The notes below the pieces were generated by a model that saw nothing but the letters and a program-made list of their open reading frames with translations, had not been told where the DNA came from and searched no databases. Of a stretch of 64,000 nt of DNA, positions 13,345 to 24,099 are shown piece by piece; position 1 is the first letter of the stretch; each line of letters begins with the position of its first letter. A program made the position numbers and the translations under genes. The stretch spans positions 9,258,768 through 9,322,767 of the forward strand of contig NC_067125.1 in the NCBI RefSeq assembly GCF_021347895.1, read 5' to 3'. Origin of the DNA: Acanthochromis polyacanthus. Lineage: Eukaryota > Chordata > Actinopteri > Pomacentridae.

Positions 13345-14760
13345 GTTAAATTGTCATGAAGTACTTGAAGCACAACTAGATATCTACTGAAATGACCTGA
13401 GTCTCACTTGACTCACTTGACTGCACTAATGATGTTAGACTTCACTTGACCTTAACTTTAATGACTTGAGACTGGACTTGGACTTGTCATTAATGACTAA
13501 GGACTTGTCAAAAAAGACATAAGGCTTGATTTTGTCACAAAGGATTCAAGAGACTAATGATGTCAGACTTCACTTCAACCAGTCACCAATGACCCGAAAC
13601 TTGACTTAAATTAGTCACTAATGGCTTGAGATCTGAAATATATTTGTCAAACTACTGACTTGATGATTCTCTCTAGCTTGTCACATGTGACTTGAAACCT
13701 AATTTGAACTCGGTTTGTATTGAAGGATTTGAGATCTGACGTCGTACAATATAACTTGAACTTCTCACAAATGACTTGAGACTTGACATGGACTTGATAC
13801 AAACTTTTCTGTCCAATGAAATCAGTCTTCACTTATCAGTAATGACTTGATATCTGACTTGTTCCTATCAACAAAAGATATGAGGCACCTCTCAGATTTG
13901 TTCGACTGGACTTGGAGTTGAAAAACATCTCCTTAATAATATCTGAAATCACTTGAAATTCACTCATGACTCAAGACTTGATTAGTTACTCATGACTTGT
14001 ATTCAGCAAAAAAAAAAAAAAAGCTTTTCTCAGACTTGTTATAAATGACTTGATACTAAACTTAAAGCTGTCTTGAAGGACTTTAGATCCAACTTATCAC
14101 AAAAGACTAGAGGCGTCCCATAGACTTGCCCAAAATAACTTGGGACCTAAAATTGTTTTGAAATTAGATTTAAATGTGCTCCAAAGGATTTGAAACATGA
14201 CTTGCACTTCTTACAATTTCCTTGAGACTTGATTTGGACTTGACATGAACTTGTCCCTCATAGCAATCAGATTTCACTTTCTCACTTGAGATGTGACTAA
14301 AATTAACTAGCCACTACTGACTTGAGATCTGACTTGTGTTTATCAGAAAAACCTGGAGCTTCTCTCAGACTTGTTACAAATGACTTTGTACATGATTTCA
14401 AACTGTCTTGAAAGATTTAAGATCTGACATTGTAATATAGACTTTAGGTTTCTTGTAGACCTGACAATAATGACTTGGGAATAGTCTTGAAGGATTTTGT
14501 CATTTTATTTAAAATTTTCATATTTTAATTGTACTTTTTTCAGACTTGTTATAAATGATTGCAGATCTGACTTTTAAAAAAATGCTTTTGAGGGACTTAA
14601 AATTTAAACATGTCATTAAGTATTAGAGACATGACTTGAACTTGTCAGTTGAGACTTGAGAACTGACTTGAGCTTGTTGCTAATGATGTCAGACTTCACT
14701 TGACCTTATCTATATTACTCTTTACGAATGACCTTTGATTTGAACTTGTCACAGATACGC
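13345..14760. repeat. Degenerate tandem array built on ACTTGA words
   Basis: About 1.4 kb in which the words GACTTGA, ACTTGTCA and AATGACTTGAGA recur at 20-60-base spacing. A longer unit is suggested by recurrence of ATGATGTCAGACTTCACTT-type text at about 13430, 13560 and 14685 (with weaker copies near 13806 and 14255) and of TCTCAGACTTGTTA-type text at about 14028, 14365 and 14540. This is a decayed minisatellite, not coding. Confidence 0.85.
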
Positions 14761-16979
14761 TGACCCCACTGGCTTTGATTTTTACCACAAAAATATCACA
14801 CCCTTAAAGCATAAGCAGTCACACACACATGCACAAAGCCTCATCAAAGAGTAGAAATGCCACACAGTCCTGTGCACAGTTAGCTGTATCAGCCTGCATG
14901 ACACTGATACTCCGTCACACACAGGTTCACACACTCAGAGTCAGCGTCAGCGAGGTAATAAAAGCCATTGCTCCTCCACGCTGTCATTTAGTGGCCTCAC
15001 CAGCACTTTTCCCCACCTATCTAAGACCTACAGTACTTCCCACGCTCATAAAAGGGAGGTGATATTATCCTGGGACGCTGGGATGTGAAAGAAATAAAAA
15101 TGATGGAAAACTACATGGAAGTGGCTCTTGGAAAGTGTGTTTGCAATAAAGGCTGATTTCATTTGGGAAGCCGATTGTGATGGCGGAGCTTGAGAGACGC
15201 CTCTACAGAATATGATAATGTTGCCTATGAGGAATGAGTGATATCATACTGAGAGGATTGCAACGACCAAACCCGCCTGCTCCAATTTCACTTATTAAAT
15301 TATTTTGCTTATTATTTTGTCTCCTTACATCTTGTGTGAGTGTATTGATCTCCCGCCTGTCTGTCATCCGCTGGGCGTGTGTTGTTTATCGCATCTAGCC
15401 AACAGATTGTGTTTGAGTGATATCAGGGTGATATCAGTTGTTTGCTGTCGATTTCCTCTCAGCTACTCCCCCGAATACGTTAGATATATTTGCATGTGGC
15501 TGTCCCAGTAGGAAGTCATTGCTGACATTTCTTTCCTCCCCTGCCGACGTCTCTTTCCAGCTTTCTGCTCTTCATCTATTTCTCTCTGTCAGTCTTTGTC
15601 CCCTGAGGTGTTTCTCTCCTCCACCTACATTTTCTATCCCTTTTATCCTTCCATTTCTTCCTCTGTCCTCTGCCTCCTACCCTTCATCTTTCCGTTGTTA
15701 TTGATTCTTCCTGTCAATAGGACCCTCCACTCGAATACAAACAAGGCCATCTGCATGACTGCCAATCAATATCAAAAATCCAGGAGAGGGTGTTGGGTAA
15801 AAAATAAATAAATAAAAAAATCCACAGCTTTAATGTGAATATGTGCTGTGAGAGTGCCAAAAAGTGGACTGAGACTGTAGTGACAACTGTATTTTAGAGG
15901 GATTTTGACACAGAGGAATTGCATGCTCCAGTTGATGCAATTTTACAGGTAGAGTGGCATGGATGATCATGTGTAAAGGCCAATATAAGTCCTCCTCGAC
16001 GCTCTCGAGGTGCAGCTGGACAGCGGTCACAGTATTTGTGAGTAAAGCTGTGAGATCTTCGCCCTGAGCTGGGTAAACAGTGAGATCTTAGTCCCGCACC
16101 CGGAGCAATAAGATGGTTTCAAACACACAGGAAAAAAAAAAAAAACATCTGCAGGAGCTTAACGCCTCGTAAAAGCAGGGAGACTGAAAATGTGTGTGGC
16201 ATCTACGTGGGCAGGGGGTCTCAGGTGGACGGATGACAACAGAAGAAAGGGTGAAATTGTATGAGGCTGAAGTCTGCTTGGACTTCAGACGGGCAGGAGG
16301 ATGCTTGAAAAACCGGTGGGCATGCGTTTGCCCATCGAACTCTTCGGAGCCCGTTGGTGCAGCGGAGCTCTAAATTTAGCGAGCTCTTTAGTAGCAGTCA
16401 TCTATCATTCAACATGACCCCTCCCATGAGGAGAGAGATGCTGTGTGTGAGTGAGTGTATGTCTTACAGAAGGAAGGTAAAACAGCAACACAGATAAAAT
16501 AAGATACGGAGACCTTTTAAATGTTTGCACGGAGGTTTTTATACCCTCTTTTCTCTTACTGCTGCAAGGATTTCAATACTATTTGTCAGCTTTTAAGCTC
16601 ATAAATGAAGCAAAGACTAAAACAAACTGAGCTCTTTGTTCTTTATTAACTAGGGCACTACTTCTGCTTGATGTTTAAGGGTATAAATGATGAAAAAACA
16701 TAGTACACACACACAAGGAGTACTAATTTTTTGGCTTTTTTTCCCCCTGTGTTACTGTTAGTCATTCAGCTTAATGGCTAAAATTAAAAAAATATATATA
16801 TATCACCATGCCTCTTCTTTCACTCATCTGTGATGCTGAGCTTGTCGAACAAAATTTCACTAGCCTCATCTGCACATTAATGTTGTACAAAATGGGAGGC
16901 AGCTGCGTGTGTCATTATTTGAGTCCGTGATAATGGTTTGGGCTCCTCAGAACAGGTCGGGGCCTCAGAGGAAACCAGT
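14761..16979. other. Intronic stretch without recognised genes
   Basis: Nothing specific beyond pyrimidine-rich DNA at 15530-15710, an A run at 16131-16145 and a short AT dinucleotide run at 16792-16803. The open frames in the pyrimidine-rich part are composition artefacts. Confidence 0.45.
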
Positions 16980-17065
16980 GTGTGTGATGCTGCTCTTTCA
17001 CTCTCCTTCCTCTCTGAGACAGGTGTGTGATGCTGCTCTTTCACTCTCCTTCCTCTCTGAGACAG
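16980..17065 (+). repeat. Perfect 43-bp tandem duplication
   Basis: Units 16980-17022 and 17023-17065 are identical, starting GTGTGTGATGCTGCTC and ending CTCTGAGACAG. Identity over the whole unit points to a recent duplication, next to the unstable C run that follows. Confidence 0.95.
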
Positions 17066-17091
17066 ATGCTCACTGTTTCTTGCAAGCAACA

Positions 17092-17092
<1 letters not shown>

Positions 17093-17149
<57 letters not shown>

Positions 17150-17150
17150 C
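17093..17150. repeat. 43-nt C homopolymer followed by (AC)n
   Basis: C is uninterrupted from 17093 to 17135 and runs straight into about seven AC units. The G-rich complement could form quadruplexes. The length may be imprecise because sequencing is poor on such runs. Confidence 0.95.
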
Positions 17151-17689
17151 TTCTGAAGATAAACAACATAATTTCATAACCTCATCAGGTAGGGGGGTCC
17201 CTAAACATCCCGTAGTTTACTAACAAGGAGTTTCTGATGATGGCAGTCAACAGCAACACATCAGCAATTTGAAAATGCCAGATGCTCGGCATTCAAATTG
17301 TGCTCAGGAGATGTTTGTTTTGACAATGAGCCTGGACCAGTTAGGAGGCAATTGGAAGGGCCGATCACACCAAGTGGTTGGGAAAAAAAACACAACCACA
17401 AAAGAAGCCATGCTATTCTCCGTGTTTTATTGCCATGACTGAGCATACATTCAGACCTTGTTGATGTGCGCAATAGGCCCAAGCACACACTTTGCTTAAT
17501 AGCTTTTATACTCCTGTGAAGATGAGGACAGGAGCATATAGATCGATTGTGACGAATAAGTGCTTGAATTGGTATCATAAACCTTGATTTACTGTTATGG
17601 TGCTAGCCAGTAACATTCAAACAGACAATTTGGATTTGCAATCACAGTAGATGCATTTTGTGAGGAAGACAATATTTACACATACTGTA

Positions 17690-18310
17690 TGTACTGCCAA
17701 AACAGAGCTGATCTGTTGGGGAATGGACTTGGGGTCTCAGGGGGTGCATTGAATTATTTGGATTCTGTGCCGGAGGGTGGGACCCCCGTGCATTGGGCCA
17801 ATTCGGCGCATCCAATGCATAGAGTGGGATCAAGGGGATTTGGAGAACAGGTCACCACCTGCAGCTTTCTGTTGTGTTTCTGAGTAGTTTCTGCAGCGTG
17901 ATTCCTGCTGGGGGAGTGCCATTGCTGGGAAGGGTGTGCCTGTTCTGTTTAGGTGGGTGGAACGTGTCATATTCAAAGGCCATAGTTCTCTGTCAGAAAG
18001 CAGTGTATTGCTCCCTCTTGGTTGGAGTGTTTGACTTTAGGTATATTGGGATCTTGCTCACCAGTAGGGTCGCTGCTCCTTTGCAGTAAAAATGCATCTG
18101 ACTAGGGTGCCTCTTGGGTGCCTTTGGAGGTTTTCCTGTCCAGCTGGGAGAAGACCTTGGATAGACTCAGAATATACTAGAGCTGTTGTATATCTCATCT
18201 GGCCTGGGAACAGCTCAGGATTCCCCAGAGGAACTGGAAAGCTTTGCTGGGGAGAGGAACTGACCTGCTTAGCCTGCTGCCACAAAGACCCGACTAAGTG
18301 GAAGAAATTA
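17690..18310 (+). mobile_element. Non-LTR retrotransposon (LINE) 3' relic
   Basis: The 18100-18310 part carries, on the plus strand, the decayed C-terminal coding end of a fish LINE. It has text equivalent to P-x-G-R-R-P at about 18138-18155, then GGCCTGGGAACAGCTCAGGA, AGGAACTGGAAAGC, and TTAGCCTGCTGCC just before ACCCGACTAAGTGGAAGAAA. The same 3' order is recalled from abundant teleost LINE tails. The 17690-18090 part probably belongs to the same insertion but is less certain. Stops break the frame. Confidence 0.65.
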
Positions 18311-20139
18311 TATGGATATGTGTGTGTGTTTACTCTCTTCTTATTACAGCAACAAAGCAGTTATTATGGAGCAATTGCATTAGACCGATGTTTCTGTTTA
18401 TTGTGTATACACAGCCACAGAGGATGAATTATATAATATTAAAAAGAATAATTTCCAGAGTCAAATTAATTTACCGGACAGCCCCTGAGCAAAAATGTGC
18501 TTATAGTCCTCACTGATCACTGTCTCTTTAATGATGCATTTCATATGTATTAAGCACAGCTTCATTTGATGAAATGCACAGTGCAAGGCTTGAATAATAA
18601 ATAACCATTAAAATGTACTTTGACTTTGGGCCTTGACAGTGGTCCTTTTAAAATTTGGTAAAAATGTAGGTGTTGCCTTGAGGCTCCCATCATTATCTTT
18701 ACACAATTCACAAACAAATTTGCAGTTAAATTAACACAAACTAAGAGCGACCTGGTAAATAGTTTGGGCCCCTGAGCTGTTTCTTGCTATGCCCACTTGG
18801 ACAGCTAGCCTTGGTAGTTTAGGGAAATAAGCAAGCCTAATGAGTGCAAAGTGTGTAAGGGATCAAGTCGTTTTCTGTCTTGGAGAAAATCATTTCTATT
18901 ATACTTTTTAAATGCATGCAGAGGACTGAAAAGTGACACTAAATGTCAACAGTCTGCTTTATAACGTCACTGTAAAATGCAAAACTTCTTTGCAAACTAT
19001 CCACTATAGGTGGGCTCAACACTGTGACTGCAGATTAATATTCTTATCCTGAGAGTCTGACTCATGAATGGAAATAATACAACTACTCAGAAGACAAACT
19101 GCAGCAATGACTTCAGACAAATTTTCTAAATTCAATGATGAACATGCTGCACATATGAGACAGCAGATGTGTTGCTCCTTCTGTAGTTGTGTCACTCGCT
19201 TAAACTTGCTGACATTTGTACAACACAACACGGATGGCCACTGATTACATTTCTTATTTCCCACGACTGTCCACCTGTGAAATCAGAATAAGTCCCCCCC
19301 TGAGTGTTTGCTTGATTGCTTTCTGAAAAAAAAAAGTGTTTTCCATGGGGTAGCCTCAGGTAATGATGCCCTTTCCACATTCAATTTGGACTCCTGCTGG
19401 AACATCATTTAGATCTCAATTATCCCAGTCGGTTTTTCTTGTTCTTTTTGCTAGCTGAAAGGCTTGAGGTGACTTCTCATTGATTTTCTCCTTATGCCAA
19501 ACTCCCTCCGCCCTGTCAGACAAGGACAGACTGAAGGCTTTGTTCTAACTGTACAGCCAGCCCTTCCATTTACCTCTCTGCGTGGATCACATTATCAAGC
19601 TGTACGGAAACATGAAAGCAATGGAACGCCACTGCCAGTTAATATTAGGCAACTTCAAACAGAAATCCTACCTCTGATGGTCATAATGGGCCAGACACAC
19701 ATCCTATCAGCGATTCCATGAAGGAATGCATCGTGGCTGAAAATATTGAGACTGACCCAGAAAACGGTCATTGCAGTGGTTTTCAACCTATTCTCATTGC
19801 TAATTTTAGTTATTATGACTTCTGCTACTTTAGTACTTGCTGTTTGTGTCATATAAAGCTTTATGTAATGCAAAGTGACACAACTAGGTAATGTGTATCG
19901 AGGCAAGCATAACAAAACTTGCAACCTTGTTAACATGTTCAGATTTCTTTAAGAACTTGATTAACATAAAGCACTGAAATAACTGAATTGGGGTTAAAGT
20001 AAATGGCATGGTTTGGGTTAAAATAGGACCCTATCAATATATTTTTCAAGCATCTTCTCCACTTTCTGGACTACCAAGTTGACAAGTCCCACCCTATCTA
20101 ATCTATGATTGGTTGGCTAAAACAGAGTGATGGTGAAGC
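18311..20139. other. Intronic stretch without recognised genes
   Basis: No exon or named element. The 18520-18620 part is AT-rich with several TAAT/ATTA words and may be regulatory, but that is only an impression. Confidence 0.4.
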
Positions 20140-20161
20140 ACCAAAATGCATTCCAAAGACG

Positions 20162-20239
20162 CACCCCCTGTCAAAAGTTTTAGGACACTTTCTCATTCAA
20201 ATAAAGTAGAACCTGTCCTACAACTTTTGACAGGGGGTG
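20162..20239 (+). mobile_element. 78-bp palindromic MITE-like insertion, copy 1
   Basis: Begins CACCCCCTGTCAAAAGTT and ends in the inverted AACTTTTGACAGGGGGTG; about 26 bases of each end can pair. It is the reverse complement of copy 2 at all but one of 78 positions. TA follows its right end, but the left flank is CG, so the TA duplication is not intact. Confidence 0.85.
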
Positions 20240-20629
20240 TATTTCATCATATGGATGTGATCAGGGCAGGACTCTGATCATACATGTAAAGTTTCAGGCA
20301 GATTGGAGCATGTTCAGGGCATTTACACAGCACTTGGAATTTCATGGCGAAGGATCAAAATTCCAGAGGCCGCCACGGACACGCCCTTTGACTTTGGAAA
20401 AAGATTTGAATAACTGTGGATCATTAAGGCCTCCTGTATGTACTGGCCGAATTTGAGGCGAATTGGAGTTTCCCCCTAGGAGGAGTTCGCTCTAGAAAAA
20501 AATGAAAAATGGGCAAAATCTGACATTCAACGCAAAATAGCTCACTTCCTGTTGGGTTTGAAATGTGGCTGTCACTGACTTTTTTGTTCAGCCTGATGTG
20601 CTGCATATGTGTACCAAATTTGGTAGATA

Positions 20630-20707
20630 CACCCCCTGTCAAAAGTTGTAGGACAGGTTCTACTTTATTTGAATTAGAAAGTGTCCTAAAACTTTTGACA
20701 GGGGGTG
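20630..20707 (-). mobile_element. 78-bp palindromic MITE-like insertion, copy 2
   Basis: Same 78-bp hairpin as at 20162-20239 but inverted. It is flanked by TA at 20628-20629 and 20708-20709, as expected of a Tc1/mariner-type insertion. Removing it leaves continuous flanking repeat sequence. Confidence 0.88.
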
Positions 20708-20745
20708 TATGTCGATTAGAAACGTGGACTGGTTTGTGTCTGTAA

Positions 20746-22254
20746 AGTAAAAGACACATTGTATTTCAAGAGTTTATGGGTTGAACTGCTCTGCTTGAAA
20801 ATAATAGTGATAAATGTGCTATCAAATGAGTTGTCATTTCCAACAGCCACCTGATATGCATCACTTTAAAAAAAAACACAAAAAAAAAAAACAAAACAAG
20901 GAGAAAGAATCAACAGACGACTTCATTTAACACCCTTTAAGTTAACAGTTCTAAATGGCTCGGCTGACTTTATTCAAATGAGTTTTATTTTTCCAGATGA
21001 ATGGAATAATGAAGCCACATAAGCTGTTAATAAGAACTAAATACTGAGCCTGGGTGCACCTGGCACTCTTCCAACTGCTGAATTTCCTGGACTCCTGCAA
21101 GTACCAAAGGCTATTTTTTGGCCTGTGCACACCCAGTCTCATTTCTACATAGATATATAAACACTTGCAGGGGCTCGTTCAGTACTGGCTCATGCAGAAA
21201 ACATCTTCAAGATTGACAGTCTTCTTCTTTGAGACGCTTGAATTTAGATACACACTTAAAGAATATGACCGTGCAAACAAAAAACACATATAATACAAGC
21301 TCAGTGCAAAGCTTTTCAGTGAAGTCAATAAAAACCTCAGGTCTCATCTTTCAATGATCCACACATCACTGATAGCAAAGCTTAAAAAGTCAGGCTTACG
21401 CTGAACACAATGGACCAATGTGCAGAAAGCCATGCTGCCTCAAACTACTGTCTGTTATTAATAGATAGTACACTCATTCTTGAGCAGGTAAAACTAATAT
21501 CTTGCAAGCATCTCACCCACCAACCCAGTCATTATGTAGCAGTTTGCAATGCCTGATTGGATTGTATGAGGAATTAATTGGACTTCTGTGATAAACCAAA
21601 ATAGGGAGAGGAGGAGATTCCTCTGCGGATGGAGGTATTCAAGAGTTCATTTTGTTAAAAAGACATTAGGAGATGAGGAGTTAGTGGCGACAAGGCAAGG
21701 AAAGATAGCGACTTAATGAAAGTTTCCTTTCACGCCCCTGGGTTTCAGAGGCAGCTCTTAACAAGAGCGAGGAAGATGAGAGAGAGAGGACGCAAGAAAG
21801 AGAAGGAACTTTTAAAGCGCCCAGGAAACTTTCTGCAACAACTACTGTGCAGCACATTACAAAGACGTATGTTGTGCCAGTGCAGTCCACAGAAACGTTT
21901 CTCCTAGAGAGGTAATGAAATAAATAAACCAAGGTAACTTCAGGCAACCTATCTTAATCTTTTTATTAGCCACAGAAAATAACAGTCAAAACCCTCCATA
22001 AATATTCTAGCTTAATTCATGTGGAATTTCATCAGATGTGCTACATGAGGACACTAACTCAGTGTGTGATGTGATGCATTTTATGAGTAAATTACATCTT
22101 ATTACAAACATGCGGCCACATCAAAGTGAAAATTACCTCCCCTGGCCTTTAAACAAGATTCCACTCTGTGTGAAGGTTGCATTCGCTTGACGTCTCTGTG
22201 AGGGCATTTTACAGTTTCATTTAATTAGCAAAATGCTATCTTAACTATCTAAAC
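20746..22254. other. Intronic stretch without recognised genes
   Basis: No exon or named element. An A-rich tract lies at 20868-20900. A short purine-rich open frame (21716-21907, plus strand) has no recognisable motif. Confidence 0.4.
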
Positions 22255-22329
22255 TCAGATTATTATCATGGTAAACATTCTACATACTAAACATCAGAGG
22301 ACTAGCGTTGCCATTGTGACTATATTTGC
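22255..22329 (-). repeat. Old fish interspersed repeat, fragment 2
   Basis: GGTAAACATTCTACATACTA and the following AACATCAG and GCCATTGTGA words correspond to the TAAACATTAT...CTAAACATCAG part of the same old family as 4665-4865. The strand is inferred from that order. Confidence 0.45.
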
Positions 22330-22995
22330 ATAAGCATTCACCTCCAAGCAACACTGTGATTTTGTGCGATATACAGGATACAACAGCATCAATAGCTCTT
22401 TTGTAATTTTGGCAGTGTGCTTTGGATTTTTATTATGATGTAAAATTCCTCTCCTGCCAAGCTTCTGCAGACTGGGAGTCATCTTCTTAGCCAGTAATTT
22501 TATATGTCCACAGACATTCATGGTGCCAGCTATGAATATCATCTCCTTAACACTTTTTGCTTTGTCATCACATTCCCACCTCTTCACTGCCAGGACTATG
22601 CATTCACTGTGGTCATCATGGACACGTTTACACCAGACATGCTGGACATAATTTGTGCTGAATACAGTTATCTTGGTCTCAATGAACCAAAAGTTGTTCT
22701 TTTTTTTTTAGCAAAATGTATCTAGCTGTTAAGTGTCAAAGTGAAACAAATCTCTTTTCTTTGCATGTTGTCCATAGACGTTGACATTATGCAGTATCCT
22801 GACCACTGCCACACCAATTCGAGGCACTATGGCTCATTTTAAACCTCCTCTAGCTGTGTTTCCACTTTTTTTTTTTTTAGTTGATCTCAGGTCTTTTTGT
22901 ATCGTTCCCATCTTTCTTTGGATTCACAATCAGATCTTTAAATTCCTCTGTTGATTCTTTTCCATTTGGAGTCATGATGCAGACATGCTGGTAGA
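22330..22995 (-). mobile_element. Tc1-like transposase relic
   Basis: On the minus strand, 22590-22410 reads I-A-G-T-M-N-V, then T-P-S-L-Q-K-L-G-R-R-G, then N-P-K-H-T-A-K-I-T-K-E. This is the second catalytic region of Tc1-family transposases. The acidic pair expected before N-P-K-H-T reads N-K-N, so the catalytic aspartate is gone. Further upstream (22970-22880) MTPNGKES...EEFKDLIV resembles the N-terminal helix-turn-helix. Much of the middle is missing. Dead copy. Confidence 0.75.
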
Positions 22996-23884
22996 AACAG
23001 CCCACAGCTCCAAAATCTAGAAAGTTCTGGTGTCCACAGCTCATTTTATAACCATGTTCATGTAGTTAGATTCATTACAAATCTCACTGTACTCAATTTT
23101 GTTTTAGTGATCACCTGTATTTACTTTTTGTATTAAGGTTCTACTTTGGGCATTGCATTTTTAATATTTTTTTTTAAAGAATTTTGTTCTTGATTGTTCA
23201 TGTGCAGGAATATTTGTACTTGTCAACTTAATTAGGCAGTTAATGTGAGGTAATACAATTTGGAATCGCTGTGCATTCAAGTGATTTTGCACAGAGATGT
23301 ACTCGTGTTGTATACTGCATATTAAAATTAAACTGTGTTATTTTATCCTCAATTGTAAGTCGAACATAATAGTATAAAAATGACAACGCTAGCCTTCTCA
23401 TGCTCACATGGTTTCTCATGAACAGTCTTATTTTAGCGTGGTATCAGGGTAACATGTTAGTACAGGTGAGGTTGACGTGTTAGAGGATACAAGTGTGATT
23501 TGCATTTAGCAATAAATAAGAGTATTGAGTAAATTAGAACCAAGCAAACTCTCTGAACCTTGTCTCACTTATTTTAAAAATACAATGATTCAGTTAACAG
23601 TTAACCATCTGCTGTGGATCCCCTCTTTGCATCCAGTGGAATGTAATTAAATTCAGAATAAAGTGATTTATCTGTAGCTGTAGGCCTGTGCATCAACTTG
23701 CAAATCAGGTCAACATATAGTGTACACATAGCAGACATTGCATTAAAAATTCTGCCAGTGTGATCTAAATGCCATTGGCTGCATTTGGCACTGACGGCAA
23801 AAATCAGCTTTAACACATTTATTCTTCTGTAAAGAAAACATGTTATCTGTTGAGACAAAGATTTTTTAATATGCTCACTGTGGC
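22996..23884. other. Intronic stretch without recognised genes
   Basis: AT-rich. The left edge may still contain the untranslated end of the neighbouring Tc1 relic; nothing else is recognised. Confidence 0.4.
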
Positions 23885-24020
23885 AATTCTAACCTACTTA
23901 CTATGTTGACAGTGTTAGCATGTTATCGTGCTAATATTTGTCAGTTAGTAGCTACTAGTCAAAGAACAGTTGAAGTTCCTGTAATGCCATTGGTTTTGCA
24001 TGTATCTGACCAAAAATCTA
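23885..24020 (-). repeat. Old fish interspersed repeat, fragment 3
   Basis: GACAGTGTTAGCATGTTATC, then TGCTAATATTTG and GCCATTGGTTTTGCATGTAT keep the order of the reverse strand of the family described at 4665-4865. Confidence 0.55.
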
Positions 24021-24053
24021 ATTTAAAATCTCGAAACCTTTTCTTACTTCAGC

Positions 24054-24099
24054 AATTTCCCCTAGTGGATCAATAAAGTATTTCTAATTCTGATTACTT
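24054..24099 (+). repeat. LINE 3'-end fragment
   Basis: CAATTTCCCCTAGTGGATCA followed by ATAAAGTATTTCTAATTCTG is the short 3' tail typical of teleost CR1/Rex1-type LINEs, truncated to about 45 bases. Confidence 0.55.

Larger units (their letters stand above)
20140..20745 (+). repeat. Older fish repeat split by two palindromic insertions
   Basis: The interval between the palindromes contains GGCCGCCACGGACACGCCC, GGAGTTTCCCCCTAGGAGGA and CATATGTGTACCAAATTTGG. These sit in the same order in a repeat recalled from many teleost genomes. Sequence on the right of the second palindrome continues it. Class unknown. Confidence 0.55.
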
